Positions 51,528 through 59,840 of a DNA stretch of 64,000 nt are shown here, in pieces. The DNA lies in the NCBI RefSeq assembly GCF_000426045.1, contig NZ_KE384490.1, forward strand, positions 372,001 to 436,000, in the 5' to 3' direction. Origin of the DNA: Marmoricola sp. URHB0036 (GTDB taxonomy: Bacteria; Actinomycetota; Actinomycetes; Propionibacteriales; Nocardioidaceae). The notes beneath the pieces are model-generated. The model searched no databases. It saw nothing but the letters and a program-made list of their open reading frames with translations, and had not been told where the DNA came from. A program made the position numbers and the translations under genes. Position 1 is the first letter of the stretch, and every line of letters begins with the position of its first letter.

Positions 51528-53228
51528 TCAGCCGATCGCGGTCGCCGGCAGGTCGAACCAGCGCAGGTGCTCGAAGTCCGAGCTCAACGAGGTCGGGGGA
51601 GTGAGGTCGGGGTCGGGGGCTTCGGACAGGATCTTGGCGCCGTCGGCGAGGTGCTGGGCGAGCAGCGACTCGTCGCCGGCGAGGCGCGAGGTCGGGGCGT
51701 GCATCCCGTCCTCGTCGTAGGAGATCGCCGAGAGCCGCAACGGCGGCTCGACCAGGCCCTCACGATGGGTCCAGCGACCGGTGACGGTGTCGAAGTGGTA
51801 GTCGCCGAGCAGCCGCCAGCCGTCGCGCGCGACGAGCCGCACCGCCTCGATGATGTAGTCGGCCACGGCGTCGGAGAGGAAGTAGTTGAAGTTCACCCGC
51901 ACCCAGCCGGGCTTGATGCCCTCGCAGCCGCCGGTGATCTCGCGCTCGAACTCGTGGCTGCGCTCGATGTCGATGCCCAGCAGCCGGTGACCGTAGGGAC
52001 CGGCGCACGAGCACCCACCCCGCGACTGGATGCCGAACAGGTCGTTGAGCACGGCGACCACGAAGTTGTGGTGGAGGTAGCGACCCGACGGAGCGCGTAC
52101 GACGAACGACACGATCGAGAGCCGGTCGGCGTCGATGTTCCCGAGGATCTCGATCGCGGGCTCCTGGCTCCACCTCGCCACCGCGCGGGAGAGGAACCGT
52201 TCCTCGGCCTTCCGGATCGTCTCCACCCCGATCGCCTGCTTGAGCTGGAAGACGAGCCCGGCCCGGATCGACTCGATGATGGCCGGGGTGCCGCCCTCCT
52301 CGCGGTGCTCCGGCTCGGGCAGGTAGGCGTGGTCGGAGTCGTTCACGTAGGCGACCGTCCCGCCGCCCGGCACGTCGGGCACGCGGTTGCCGAACAGCTC
52401 GCGCCGGGCCACCAGCACCCCTGGTGTCGACGGGCCGCCGATGAACTTGTGCGGCGAGAGGAAGATCGCGTCCTTCCAGGCCAGCGGGTGCTCGTCTCGG
52501 GAGGGGTACATCTCGATGTCGATGTACGGCGCTGCGGCCGCGAAGTCCCAGAACGACAGGGCACCGTGCTCGTGCAGGATCTCCGCGATCGCGACCGTGT
52601 TCGACACGATGCCGGTCACGTTCGAGGCGGCCGAGAACGACCCGATCCGGAGCGGCCGGTCGGCGTACTCCACGCACGTCTCGCGGAGCCGGTCGAGGTC
52701 GATGTGGCCGTCGGCGTCCTGCGGGATGGTGACGACGTCGGCGATGGTCTCGCGCCACGGCACCTCGTTGGAGTGGTGCTCGTAGGGGCCGATGAACACG
52801 ACCGGGCGCTCCGCGGCCGGGATGTGCGCGTCCAGCCGGTAGCGGTCCTCGAGCGCTGAGGGGATCCGCAGCCCCAGCACGCCGATCAGCTTCGACACCG
52901 CACCGGTCGTGCCCGATCCGGCGAACAGCACCACGGTCTCGTCGTCGCCACCGACCGCGTCGTGGATGATGCGGCGAGCGTCCTCGCGCAGCCGGGTGGT
53001 CTGCAGGCCGGTGCCGCTGGACTCGGTGTGGGTGTTGGCGTAGCTCGGCAGCACCTCGTCGCGGATGAAGTCCTCGATGAAGGAGAGGGCGCGTCCCGAG
53101 GCGGTGTAGTCGGCGTAGGTCACCCGCCGGTCGCCGTACGGCGTGCGCATGACGTGGTCCTCGCCGATCACGGAATCCCGGACCAGGCGCACCAGCCCCG
53201 ACTCGACCAGCCCCGACTCGACCTCCAT
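51528..53228 (-). CDS. Class V aminotransferase (cysteine-desulfurase-like), long form
   Basis: Encodes 566 aa, about 150 longer than IscS. PLP lysine K261 is in SPHKFIGGPST; the loop RGGCSCAGPYGH has cysteines C406 and C408 where desulfurases keep their catalytic Cys. N-terminal block RRVTYADYTASGRALSFIEDFI and FAGSGTTGAVSKLIGVL are typical. The C-terminal 130 residues (FNYFLSDAVADYIIEAVRLVARDGWRLLGDYHFDTVTGRW) are an extension. Its first residues hold a 15-nt tandem duplication (SGLVE twice). Ten nucleotides after the aromatic decarboxylase gene on the same strand. Substrate unknown. Confidence 0.82.
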   Translation of the reverse strand: MEVESGLVESGLVRLVRDSVIGEDHVMRTPYGDRRVTYADYTASGRALSFIEDFIRDEVLPSYANTHTESSGTGLQTTRLREDARRIIHDAVGGDDETVVLFAGSGTTGAVSKLIGVLGLRIPSALEDRYRLDAHIPAAERPVVFIGPYEHHSNEVPWRETIADVVTIPQDADGHIDLDRLRETCVEYADRPLRIGSFSAASNVTGIVSNTVAIAEILHEHGALSFWDFAAAAPYIDIEMYPSRDEHPLAWKDAIFLSPHKFIGGPSTPGVLVARRELFGNRVPDVPGGGTVAYVNDSDHAYLPEPEHREEGGTPAIIESIRAGLVFQLKQAIGVETIRKAEERFLSRAVARWSQEPAIEILGNIDADRLSIVSFVVRAPSGRYLHHNFVVAVLNDLFGIQSRGGCSCAGPYGHRLLGIDIERSHEFEREITGGCEGIKPGWVRVNFNYFLSDAVADYIIEAVRLVARDGWRLLGDYHFDTVTGRWTHREGLVEPPLRLSAISYDEDGMHAPTSRLAGDESLLAQHLADGAKILSEAPDPDLTPPTSLSSDFEHLRWFDLPATAIG

Positions 53229-53238
53229 GCCACGCAGG

Positions 53239-54630
53239 CTACGCGCCCGCCGCCCGGCGCAGCGCCTCGATGCTCCTCGCCACGTCGTCGTCGGTGGTGG
53301 AGGCGTTGCTGACCGCGATCCGGAGTACCGCACGGCCGCGCCAGCGCGACCCGCTCGTCCAGGCCACGCCGTCGGCCAGCATCCGGTCGACCACGGCCAG
53401 GGTGCGCTCGTCGCTGCCGAAGGACACGCACACCTGGGTGAAGACCACGTCGTTGAGCACCTCGGCTCCCGGGATCTCGGCCATCGCCTCGGCGAACGTA
53501 CGTGCGTGCCGGCACATCCGCTCGACCATCCCGGCCACGCCGTCGCGACCCGAGGCCCGGATCGCGGCCCACACCGGGACTCCACGGGCCCGGCGCGACA
53601 TCTCGGGGACGCGGTCCATCGGGTCGCCGGCGGCGTCCGGGATGAAGTAGTCGCCCTGCGCGCCCATCGCCGCGTTGAGGGCAGCGGCGTCCCGGACGGC
53701 GACGATGCCGCAGTCGTAGGGCACGTTCAGCGTCTTGTGCGCGTCGGTCGCCCAGGAGTCGGCCTGCTCGATCCCCGCGGTGAGGTGTCGGTACGCCGGA
53801 CTGGCGGCCGCCCAGAGCCCGAAGGCGCCGTCGACGTGCACCCACGTCGGATGCTGGTGGGCGATCTCGATGCACTCGGCGAGTGGGTCGCACGCACCGG
53901 AGTGCAGGTTGCCCGCCTGAAGCAGCACGATCGTCGGTTGGTGAGGGGACTGCGCCAGCGCGCGTCGAAGGGCGTCGGGGACGATGCGACCCTGCTCGTC
54001 GGCCTCCACCAGCTCAGCGGCGGGGAGTCCCAGGAAGCGCAGCGCGAGGTCGGCCGACACGTGCCGTTCCTCCCCGGCCAGCACCCGCAACGGCGGTCCG
54101 CCGGCGAGCCCGCGGGAGAGGTCCCAGCCCGCCTTCATCAGCAAGGTGTCGCGTCCCGCCGCCAGTCCGGTGAAGTTCGCCATCGTCGCGCCGGTCACGA
54201 AGCCGACCCCGCTGTCGGCGGGCAGGCCCAGCAGCTCCAGGAACCAGGCGGCCGCGACCTCCTCGACCGCCACCACGGCCGGGGTGACCTTCCGCAGCAC
54301 GGTGTTCTGGTCCCAGGCGCTGGCCAGCCAGTCGGACGCCAGCGCGGCCGGTTGGGAGCCGCCGATGACGAAGCCGAAGAAGCGGCCCGACGGCATGCCG
54401 GTGAGCCCGGGCTCGCAGGCGGTGGCGAGCAGGTCGACCACGTCCTCCGCCGGGGTGGGGCCGTCGAGGAGGTCGCGACCCAGGGCAGCGGCGACGGCAT
54501 CGGCGTCCGCCTGCGGCGACACGGGGCGGTCGGCCAGGCTGGCCAGCCAGCGACGGGCGTGCTCGTGGGCGCGGTCGAGCGGGAGGGCCCGCTGGGTGTC
54601 GAGGTCGGTGTCCGTGGCGTGCGTGGTCAT
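53239..54630 (-). CDS. Group II PLP decarboxylase (aromatic amino acid decarboxylase-like)
   Basis: Encodes 463 aa. PLP lysine K299 in TDAHKTLNVPYDCG, stacking H190 in EERHVSADLALRFL, and D267 in WVHVDGAFGLW place it in the AADC/DDC family. The block SGRFFGFVIGGSQPAALASDWLASAWDQN is that of bacterial AADC homologues. Substrate could be an aromatic amino acid or another acid. ATG at 54630 is followed by MTTHATDTD; a 12-codon upstream extension is less likely. Cotranscribed with the downstream class V aminotransferase. Divergent from the GNAT gene at 54699. Confidence 0.88.
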   Translation of the reverse strand: MTTHATDTDLDTQRALPLDRAHEHARRWLASLADRPVSPQADADAVAAALGRDLLDGPTPAEDVVDLLATACEPGLTGMPSGRFFGFVIGGSQPAALASDWLASAWDQNTVLRKVTPAVVAVEEVAAAWFLELLGLPADSGVGFVTGATMANFTGLAAGRDTLLMKAGWDLSRGLAGGPPLRVLAGEERHVSADLALRFLGLPAAELVEADEQGRIVPDALRRALAQSPHQPTIVLLQAGNLHSGACDPLAECIEIAHQHPTWVHVDGAFGLWAAASPAYRHLTAGIEQADSWATDAHKTLNVPYDCGIVAVRDAAALNAAMGAQGDYFIPDAAGDPMDRVPEMSRRARGVPVWAAIRASGRDGVAGMVERMCRHARTFAEAMAEIPGAEVLNDVVFTQVCVSFGSDERTLAVVDRMLADGVAWTSGSRWRGRAVLRIAVSNASTTDDDVARSIEALRRAAGA

Positions 54631-54685
54631 GCGTCGAGTCTTGGCCGCCCACCTTCCCGGCGCCATCCCTCCGGCTTCCCCGGTC

Positions 54686-54698
54686 TAGCCTCGTCGGC
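54686..54698 (+). promoter_or_regulatory. Leaderless -10 box of GNAT gene
   Basis: TAGCCT (54686-54691), 7 nt before the GTG, no SD sequence. Matches the leaderless pattern of glgP, map, gatC and ilvD. Confidence 0.45.
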
Positions 54699-55397
54699 GT
54701 GAGCACCGTGAACGAGTACGGCCAACCGGTCGGGGACCCCGTCGACTGGACCCCCGGACCGCCCCTGGTCCCCGTCGTCCTGACCGGGCGCAGCTGCCGG
54801 CTCGAGCCGCTGGGCGACCACCACGTCGAGGGCCTGTACGCCGCCCTGTGCGCCGGCTCCCCGCCGAGCATCTGGACCTACATGCCGACCGGCCCGTTCG
54901 CGGACGTCGGCGCCTTCGCCGAGCACGTGGCGAAGCTGCGCGCCACACCGGCGATGGTCCCGATGGCGATCCTGCTGCCCGACGGCGTCCCGGTCGGAAT
55001 CGCGACCTTCCTGCGCATCGACCATGCCAACGGCACGGCCGAGGTCGGCTACATCAGCTACTCGGCGGCGCTCCAGCGGACGACGGCGGCGACCGAGGCG
55101 ATGTACCTGATGGCGGCCCACGCCTTCGACGTGGTCGGCGTGCGCCGCTACGAGTGGAAGTGCGACGCGCTCAACGCCGCCTCACGCAGCGCGGCGGCCC
55201 GGCTCGGCTTCACCTACGAGGGCACCTTCCGGCAGGCCGTCGTCACCAAGGGCCGCAACCGGGACACCGCCTGGTTCGCCATCACCGACGGCGAGTGGCC
55301 GCGCCTGCGAGCCGCCTTCGAGGCCTGGCTCGACCCGGCCAACTTCGACGAGCAGGGCCGGCAGCGCGCACGGCTGCAGGACCTGCCCCGGGCCTGA
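54699..55397 (+). CDS. RimJ/RimL-type GNAT acetyltransferase
   Basis: Encodes 232 aa. Contains the RimJ/L blocks RLEPLGDHHVEGLY, FLRIDHANGTAEVGYI and CDALNAASRSAAARLGFTYEGTFRQAVVTKGRNRDTAWFAI. Acetylates amino termini or small molecules; acceptor unknown. Its last codons form the left arm of the shared terminator. GTG start with a leaderless box. Confidence 0.88.
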   Translation: MSTVNEYGQPVGDPVDWTPGPPLVPVVLTGRSCRLEPLGDHHVEGLYAALCAGSPPSIWTYMPTGPFADVGAFAEHVAKLRATPAMVPMAILLPDGVPVGIATFLRIDHANGTAEVGYISYSAALQRTTAATEAMYLMAAHAFDVVGVRRYEWKCDALNAASRSAAARLGFTYEGTFRQAVVTKGRNRDTAWFAITDGEWPRLRAAFEAWLDPANFDEQGRQRARLQDLPRA

Positions 55398-55422
55398 GTG
55401 ACAGGGGTCCGGGGCAGGTCCT
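55378..55422. terminator. Bidirectional hairpin at the end of the GNAT and subtilase genes
   Basis: Perfect 14-bp arms: AGGACCTGCCCCGG (55378-55391) inside the last codons of the GNAT gene and its reverse complement (55409-55422), loop 17 nt. The minus-strand subtilase gene ends 6 nt to the right. No T-tract on either side. Confidence 0.65.
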
Positions 55423-55428
55423 GACCGG

Positions 55429-58400
55429 CTACGGCGTCGCCGGTGCCGTGCTGGGTGCCGTGCTCGGGGCCACTCCCGAGCGCGGCAGGGCGAGCACCTC
55501 GGCGCGCTTGCCGCTCGCGCCGTGCAGGTGCAGGAGCAGCGCCTTGACCGGGAGCGGGCCCGAGACGGTGTAGTCGATGCGGGTCCCTCCCTGGTCGCGG
55601 TAGAGCGGGCCGGCCGTGCTGAACGCCGGGGTACCGGCGTCGAAGACGACCGGACCGGCCGAGTCGGTCACCGTCCCGTTGGTCGCGTTCCACGTGCTCA
55701 CCGTGTAGGTGACCGGCTTGCTCGTGGACCCGACCCCGATGAACTCCTTCGACACGGGGATCGTCAGCGCGTTGGTGTCGAAGACGTTCGTGTCGACATC
55801 GCCCCAGTTGAAGTTGACCGGCTGGTCGTCCTCGCGGCTGGGGTCGTTGAGGTCGAACGTCGCGGCGATCAGCACGTCGCTGGACGGCACCGTCTGGACG
55901 ACGGTCTCGTAGTCCGGCTTGCCGTCACCGGTCGTGTCGAAGTCGACGAACGGCTGCAGGCCGGTGCCGACCTTCGCCCAGTCGGCGTAGGTGCTCAGGC
56001 CGAACCACAGCCAGTCGCCCGAGCTGCCGGCGCCGACGTACTGCAGGTCGCCGGACTGCTCGCTCTTCGTGGAGGCGCAGCCGCCGGCCTGCCCGGGGAG
56101 GCAGGTGGGCAGCGTGCCCGACGTGGCGCCCAGCTGCAGCACCGACGCGATCGACGTCCACCCGGTGCTGCCGGCACCCTGCTGGAAGCCTTGGCCGGAC
56201 AGCGAGATGCGCTTCGCGTTGACCGTGGCGTCGGTGGCCGAGACCGGCTTGGCGGCACCGTAGACCGGGACGCGCGCGGCACTCTCGCCCGACGGCTTGA
56301 CCAGGACCCGGCCCGAGGCGTCGGAGACGAACTGCCTCGGCACGCCGAGCTGGGTGGTCTCCATGGTCGGGTCGATCGTGTGCCGCAGCGCCGAGGGACG
56401 CACACGCATCGTGACCGTCGCCTTGCCCTTGCTGTTGCCCGCCACCGTCAGTGTCGACGGGGAGACTGAGTAGCTCACACCTGGCTGGGTGATCACCGGG
56501 TCGTAGGACAGGTCGTAGCGCGTCGAGCGACGGCTCGTGTTCATCACCGTCAGCGGCAGCTTCTTGGTCAGCGTCCCCTTGTCGACCCGAGCGGGTACGA
56601 CGCCGAACGACGCGGAGACAGGGTTGTCGGCGCCGGGACTGAACGCGATCGTGTCGGTGTCGACGGCACTGAGGGCATCCACCCGACCAGCACCGACCCG
56701 GGCCGGACCGTAGGCGTGCCCGGTCCTGTTCGGACCGGTGAACACGTCGTGGCCGGCCTGGTTCATCACCACGGCCTTGAGCATCAGCGGCGAGTAGTCC
56801 GGGTGGGCCGAGCGCACCAGCGCGCTGACGCCCGCGGTGAGCGGGGTCGCCATCGACGTACCGGAGATGACCAAGGTGTCCGAGCCGGTACCCATGCCCG
56901 CCGACGCGATGGTGTCACCGGGTGCGGCGACGTCGGGCTTCACGACTCCGAGCGATCCGTGCACGCCGCGCGAGCTGAAGCTCGACAGCGTGTCGGTGAT
57001 CGAGTCGTTGATGTCCTTGATGGTGGCCTGGAGGGCCCCGTCGAACGTCACGTTGAGCGTGCCGGCCTCGGCCGCGGCGCGCAGCTTGTCGGTGCCCGCC
57101 TTGGGGAGCTGGAAGACCGGGATGGTCGCGTCACCGGTGATGCCGGCGCCGAACACGTCCTTGGTCGAGGTGAAGATCGCGCCGATCGCTCCAGCGGCCC
57201 TGGCGTTGGCCGACCGGCCGACCGAGCCACAGCGACGGGTGGCGTCGTTGTCGTCCCACTCCAGCCAGGCGACCTTGCCGGCCACCCTGGCAGCCTCGGC
57301 GGCCGAGAACGGCTGGCAGCCGTCGGCGTTGGCCCCGGGCACGGTGGCCACGGTGCCGGTGACGGGTGCGTGCGTCGGACCGTTGTTGGGCCAGTCGTAG
57401 GCGACGGACATCTGCCCGGCAGCGATGCCGGCGACCCCGCTGGGAGCGTTGACCTTCAGCCCGTCGCGCAGCTGGTAGGCGTCGACCGTGCTGGCGACCC
57501 CGAGGGAGCTGACGGCGTTGCCCGGTGCGCCACCGGTGTCGGTGACGTCGCCGGCGTTGCCGGCGGCGATGACCGAGAGCACGCCGTGCGAGGAGAGCTC
57601 GTCGATGACGGCGTTCTCCGGGTCGTCCGCGGGGGCGTCGTCGCCGCCGAGGGACATGTTGATGATGTCGAGGTGGTCGGAGAAGTCCCCGTCACCGTTG
57701 GGGTCGAGCGCCCAGTCGAGCGCCGGGATGACGGCGTCGGTGGAGCCCTCGCAGCCGAAGACCTTCAGGCCGTACAGCGTCGCGGCCGGGGCCATGCCCG
57801 GGCCGACCTTCATGTCGAGCAGGCCGGGCTTGGTCAGGTTGGCGTACTTCCCGGTGAAGGTGGAGCCGTTGGCGTTGACGCCGTAGCCGGCTGCCGTGCC
57901 CGAGACGTGGGTGCCGTGCTCGTTGCAGTCGAGCGGGTTCTCGTCGGGGTGCGGCACCGGCTGGTAGTTCGGGTTGGGTGCGCCGGTGTCCGTGGTCGGG
58001 CTCGCGTCGTAGTCGTCGCCGACGAAGTCGTGCCCGCCCGCGATCTTGGCCTTGCCGAGGGCCGGCAGGCTGTCGCGCCAGGTCGGTGAGGTCGAGGCGG
58101 CCTTGGCAGCGTCGTACGCCGCGGTCGTGCCGACGCCACCGAAGTCGCTGTGGGTGTAGTCGATCCCGGTGTCGATGATGCCGATGCGCACGCCCTTGCC
58201 GAGGGTGCCGGCGTACTTCCAGGTGTCGTAGGCCCGGGTCAGCGCCGCGGTGTTGGCGTTGGTCAGGTGCTTGGGAACGATCTTCGAGACCTTGACGACG
58301 TCGTCGCGCTCGGCGACGGCCTCGATGCCGGCCTGGTCGGTGCGGATCGCGACGCCCGGCAGGGTGTTGCTGATCGTGAACAGCTTGGTGGCACGGGAGT

Positions 58401-58749
58401 CCTCGCCCTTGGCGGTCGAGAGCACCTCGTTCCCCTGGCGGTTGACGGCGGTGCGGTGCGCCTTCACCTTGTCGGCGTCGGACTTGGCGGACGCGTTCGG
58501 CGCGGCCAGGTCGGCGGAGCCCTCACCGGAGAGCTGGACGAACACGGTCTGCGTGCCGCGCTTGGTGCGATCGATCCCGTGCAGCTTGGTGAGCGCAGGG
58601 GAGTGGATCTTCTTGGTCGAGACCGGTGCCTTCTGGGCCGGTCCGGGGTCTGCCGCGGACGCCGCCGAGCCGAAGCCCAGCGCCGTGGCGGCAGCAGTGG
58701 AGAGGGCGAGTACGGCGACGCCGACCCGTCCCGTGCGTGATGGGAACAC
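55429..58749 (-). CDS. Secreted subtilisin-family (S8) serine protease with PA domain
   Basis: Encodes 1106 aa. The signal peptide is RTGRVGVAVLALSTAAATALGFGSAASAA. An inhibitor I9-type propeptide follows (TVFVQLSGEGSADLAAPNASAKS ... FTISNTLPGVAIRTDQAGIEAVA). Catalytic D193 (IGIIDTGIDY), H278 (NEHGTHVSGTAA) and S632 (SGTSMATPLTAG) are present; the long distance between H and S holds a PA-like insertion around GADGCQPFSAAEAARVAGKVAWL. C-terminal beta domains with an Ig-like region follow. The GTG at 58749 has GGAA about 8 nt upstream; a longer TTG start at 58773 would extend the signal peptide. Exported; convergent with a GNAT gene. Confidence 0.92.
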   Translation of the reverse strand: MFPSRTGRVGVAVLALSTAAATALGFGSAASAADPGPAQKAPVSTKKIHSPALTKLHGIDRTKRGTQTVFVQLSGEGSADLAAPNASAKSDADKVKAHRTAVNRQGNEVLSTAKGEDSRATKLFTISNTLPGVAIRTDQAGIEAVAERDDVVKVSKIVPKHLTNANTAALTRAYDTWKYAGTLGKGVRIGIIDTGIDYTHSDFGGVGTTAAYDAAKAASTSPTWRDSLPALGKAKIAGGHDFVGDDYDASPTTDTGAPNPNYQPVPHPDENPLDCNEHGTHVSGTAAGYGVNANGSTFTGKYANLTKPGLLDMKVGPGMAPAATLYGLKVFGCEGSTDAVIPALDWALDPNGDGDFSDHLDIINMSLGGDDAPADDPENAVIDELSSHGVLSVIAAGNAGDVTDTGGAPGNAVSSLGVASTVDAYQLRDGLKVNAPSGVAGIAAGQMSVAYDWPNNGPTHAPVTGTVATVPGANADGCQPFSAAEAARVAGKVAWLEWDDNDATRRCGSVGRSANARAAGAIGAIFTSTKDVFGAGITGDATIPVFQLPKAGTDKLRAAAEAGTLNVTFDGALQATIKDINDSITDTLSSFSSRGVHGSLGVVKPDVAAPGDTIASAGMGTGSDTLVISGTSMATPLTAGVSALVRSAHPDYSPLMLKAVVMNQAGHDVFTGPNRTGHAYGPARVGAGRVDALSAVDTDTIAFSPGADNPVSASFGVVPARVDKGTLTKKLPLTVMNTSRRSTRYDLSYDPVITQPGVSYSVSPSTLTVAGNSKGKATVTMRVRPSALRHTIDPTMETTQLGVPRQFVSDASGRVLVKPSGESAARVPVYGAAKPVSATDATVNAKRISLSGQGFQQGAGSTGWTSIASVLQLGATSGTLPTCLPGQAGGCASTKSEQSGDLQYVGAGSSGDWLWFGLSTYADWAKVGTGLQPFVDFDTTGDGKPDYETVVQTVPSSDVLIAATFDLNDPSREDDQPVNFNWGDVDTNVFDTNALTIPVSKEFIGVGSTSKPVTYTVSTWNATNGTVTDSAGPVVFDAGTPAFSTAGPLYRDQGGTRIDYTVSGPLPVKALLLHLHGASGKRAEVLALPRSGVAPSTAPSTAPATP

Positions 58750-58905
58750 CCGAGATTCCTTTTCGCCGGGCAAGGGAACAGCCGGAAGACTGCGGGGGAG
58801 CGGGTCGCACAGCCCGAAAATGTGCGGTGGCTCACAACAACTTCGGCACCATAGCCCCGAATCACCCCCAAAGGGGAGAACCTGCCCTGTGCGAATCTAG
58901 GGAAC

Positions 58906-59577
58906 ATGAGCGAAGCCGGGACGACCGACGACAAGAGCGCCCTCACCGGGCAGCAGGTCCACGACGAGGGACTCGAGGGCTGGCGCAAGGTGCTGAACAA
59001 GCTCGTGGTCCGCTTCGAGACGGGCGACTTCAACACCGGAGCGGCCCTGGTCGGCAAGATCGCCGAGGTCGCCGACGAGGCCAACCACCACCCCGACGTC
59101 GACCTGCGCTACCCGCACCTGACGGTCTCGCTGCTCAGTCACGACGTCGACGCCCTCACCCCACGCGACGTCCGTCTGGCCCGCCGGATCAGCGAGCTGG
59201 CCGCGGAGGCGGGGGTGCGCGCCGCCGAGCACGCTCCCGACGTCATCGAGATCGCGCTCGACACCCCTGACCACGAGAAGGTGGCGCCGTTCTATCGTGC
59301 CTTGCTCGGGTACGACGCCCACGCCAGCGACGACCTGGTCGACCCGGCCGACCGCACGCCGTCGGTGTGGTTCCAGAAGACCGACTCCGACGCCCCGGAT
59401 CGGCAGCGCTGGCACCTGGACGTGAGCGTCCCCCACGACGTCGCCGAGGCGCGGATCCAGGCCGCGATCGACGCCGGCGGGACGTTGGTGGACGACCAGC
59501 GGGCCCCCGCGTTCTGGGTGCTCGAGGACCCTGACGGCAACCGGTCCTGCATCTGCACCTGGCAGTCCCGCGACTGA
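58906..59577 (+). CDS. Pterin-4a-carbinolamine dehydratase fused to a VOC domain
   Basis: Encodes 223 aa. The first 100 residues are a PCD/DCoH domain (GWRKVLNKLVVRFETGDFNTGAALVGKIAEVADEANHHPDVDLRYPHLTVSLLSHDVDALTPRD) with the conserved EANHHPD. The rest is a VOC/glyoxalase module (IEIALDTPDHEKVAPFYRALLGYDA ... PAFWVLEDPDGNRSCICTWQ). PCD alone recycles pterin cofactors; fusion partners have no known role. No pterin hydroxylase is nearby. It precedes ilvB by about 250 nt, so it does not share a transcript for certain. Start supported by a GAATCT box 7 nt before the ATG. Confidence 0.85.
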   Translation: MSEAGTTDDKSALTGQQVHDEGLEGWRKVLNKLVVRFETGDFNTGAALVGKIAEVADEANHHPDVDLRYPHLTVSLLSHDVDALTPRDVRLARRISELAAEAGVRAAEHAPDVIEIALDTPDHEKVAPFYRALLGYDAHASDDLVDPADRTPSVWFQKTDSDAPDRQRWHLDVSVPHDVAEARIQAAIDAGGTLVDDQRAPAFWVLEDPDGNRSCICTWQSRD

Positions 59578-59656
59578 CAGATGGTGGGATGCCGATCCCA
59601 GCATCCGGGACGACTGGCACACTGAGTTGAGCGCCGTCGCGCGCGAGGGGCATGCT

Positions 59657-59719
59657 GTGCGCATGCAGCGTTTCCAGCACCACCGCGAGATTCTCGTACG
59701 CACGCGACGCGTGAGCTAA
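59657..59719 (+). CDS. ilv operon leader peptide (attenuator-type)
   Basis: A short frame, too short for ORF calling, read from GTG 59657 ([20 protein letters not shown], 20 aa) or ATG 59663. The consecutive Ile-Leu-Val codons (59690-59698) and a later Val are the branched-chain control residues. GAGGGG (59645-59650) is 6 nt before the GTG. It is followed by a hairpin at its 3-prime end and then by an intrinsic terminator before ilvB. This is the classical transcription-attenuation layout known for ilvB leaders of Corynebacterium and Streptomyces. Confidence 0.7.
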   Translation: MRMQRFQHHREILVRTRRVS

Positions 59720-59745
59720 CGGCCCTGGCCGCAGCACACGCGTCG
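59705..59745 (+). promoter_or_regulatory. Attenuator pause/control hairpin of ilvB
   Basis: CGACGCGTG (59705-59713), over the last codons of the leader peptide, pairs perfectly with CACGCGTCG (59737-59745). The right arm abuts the terminator hairpin. A ribosome stalled at the Ile-Leu-Val codons would cover or approach the left arm and free the right arm. Function inferred from position. Confidence 0.6.
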
Positions 59746-59780
59746 ACCCCTCGTCAGCCGACCGGCTCGAGGGGTTTTTT
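59746..59780 (+). terminator. ilvB attenuator terminator
   Basis: Stem ACCCCTCG (59746-59753) / CGAGGGGT (59768-59775) with an inner stem AGCC/GGCT, then a T-tract from 59775. Located 60 nt upstream of ilvB and after a leader peptide, so it is a regulated rather than a final terminator. The strongest intrinsic terminator in the window, because it has a real T-tract. Confidence 0.85.
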
Positions 59781-59840
59781 GTTGGGCTGACACTGGTCAG
59801 GCAAGGCGCAGGGCGACAGCAGGACAGGAAAGTGGAGCAG

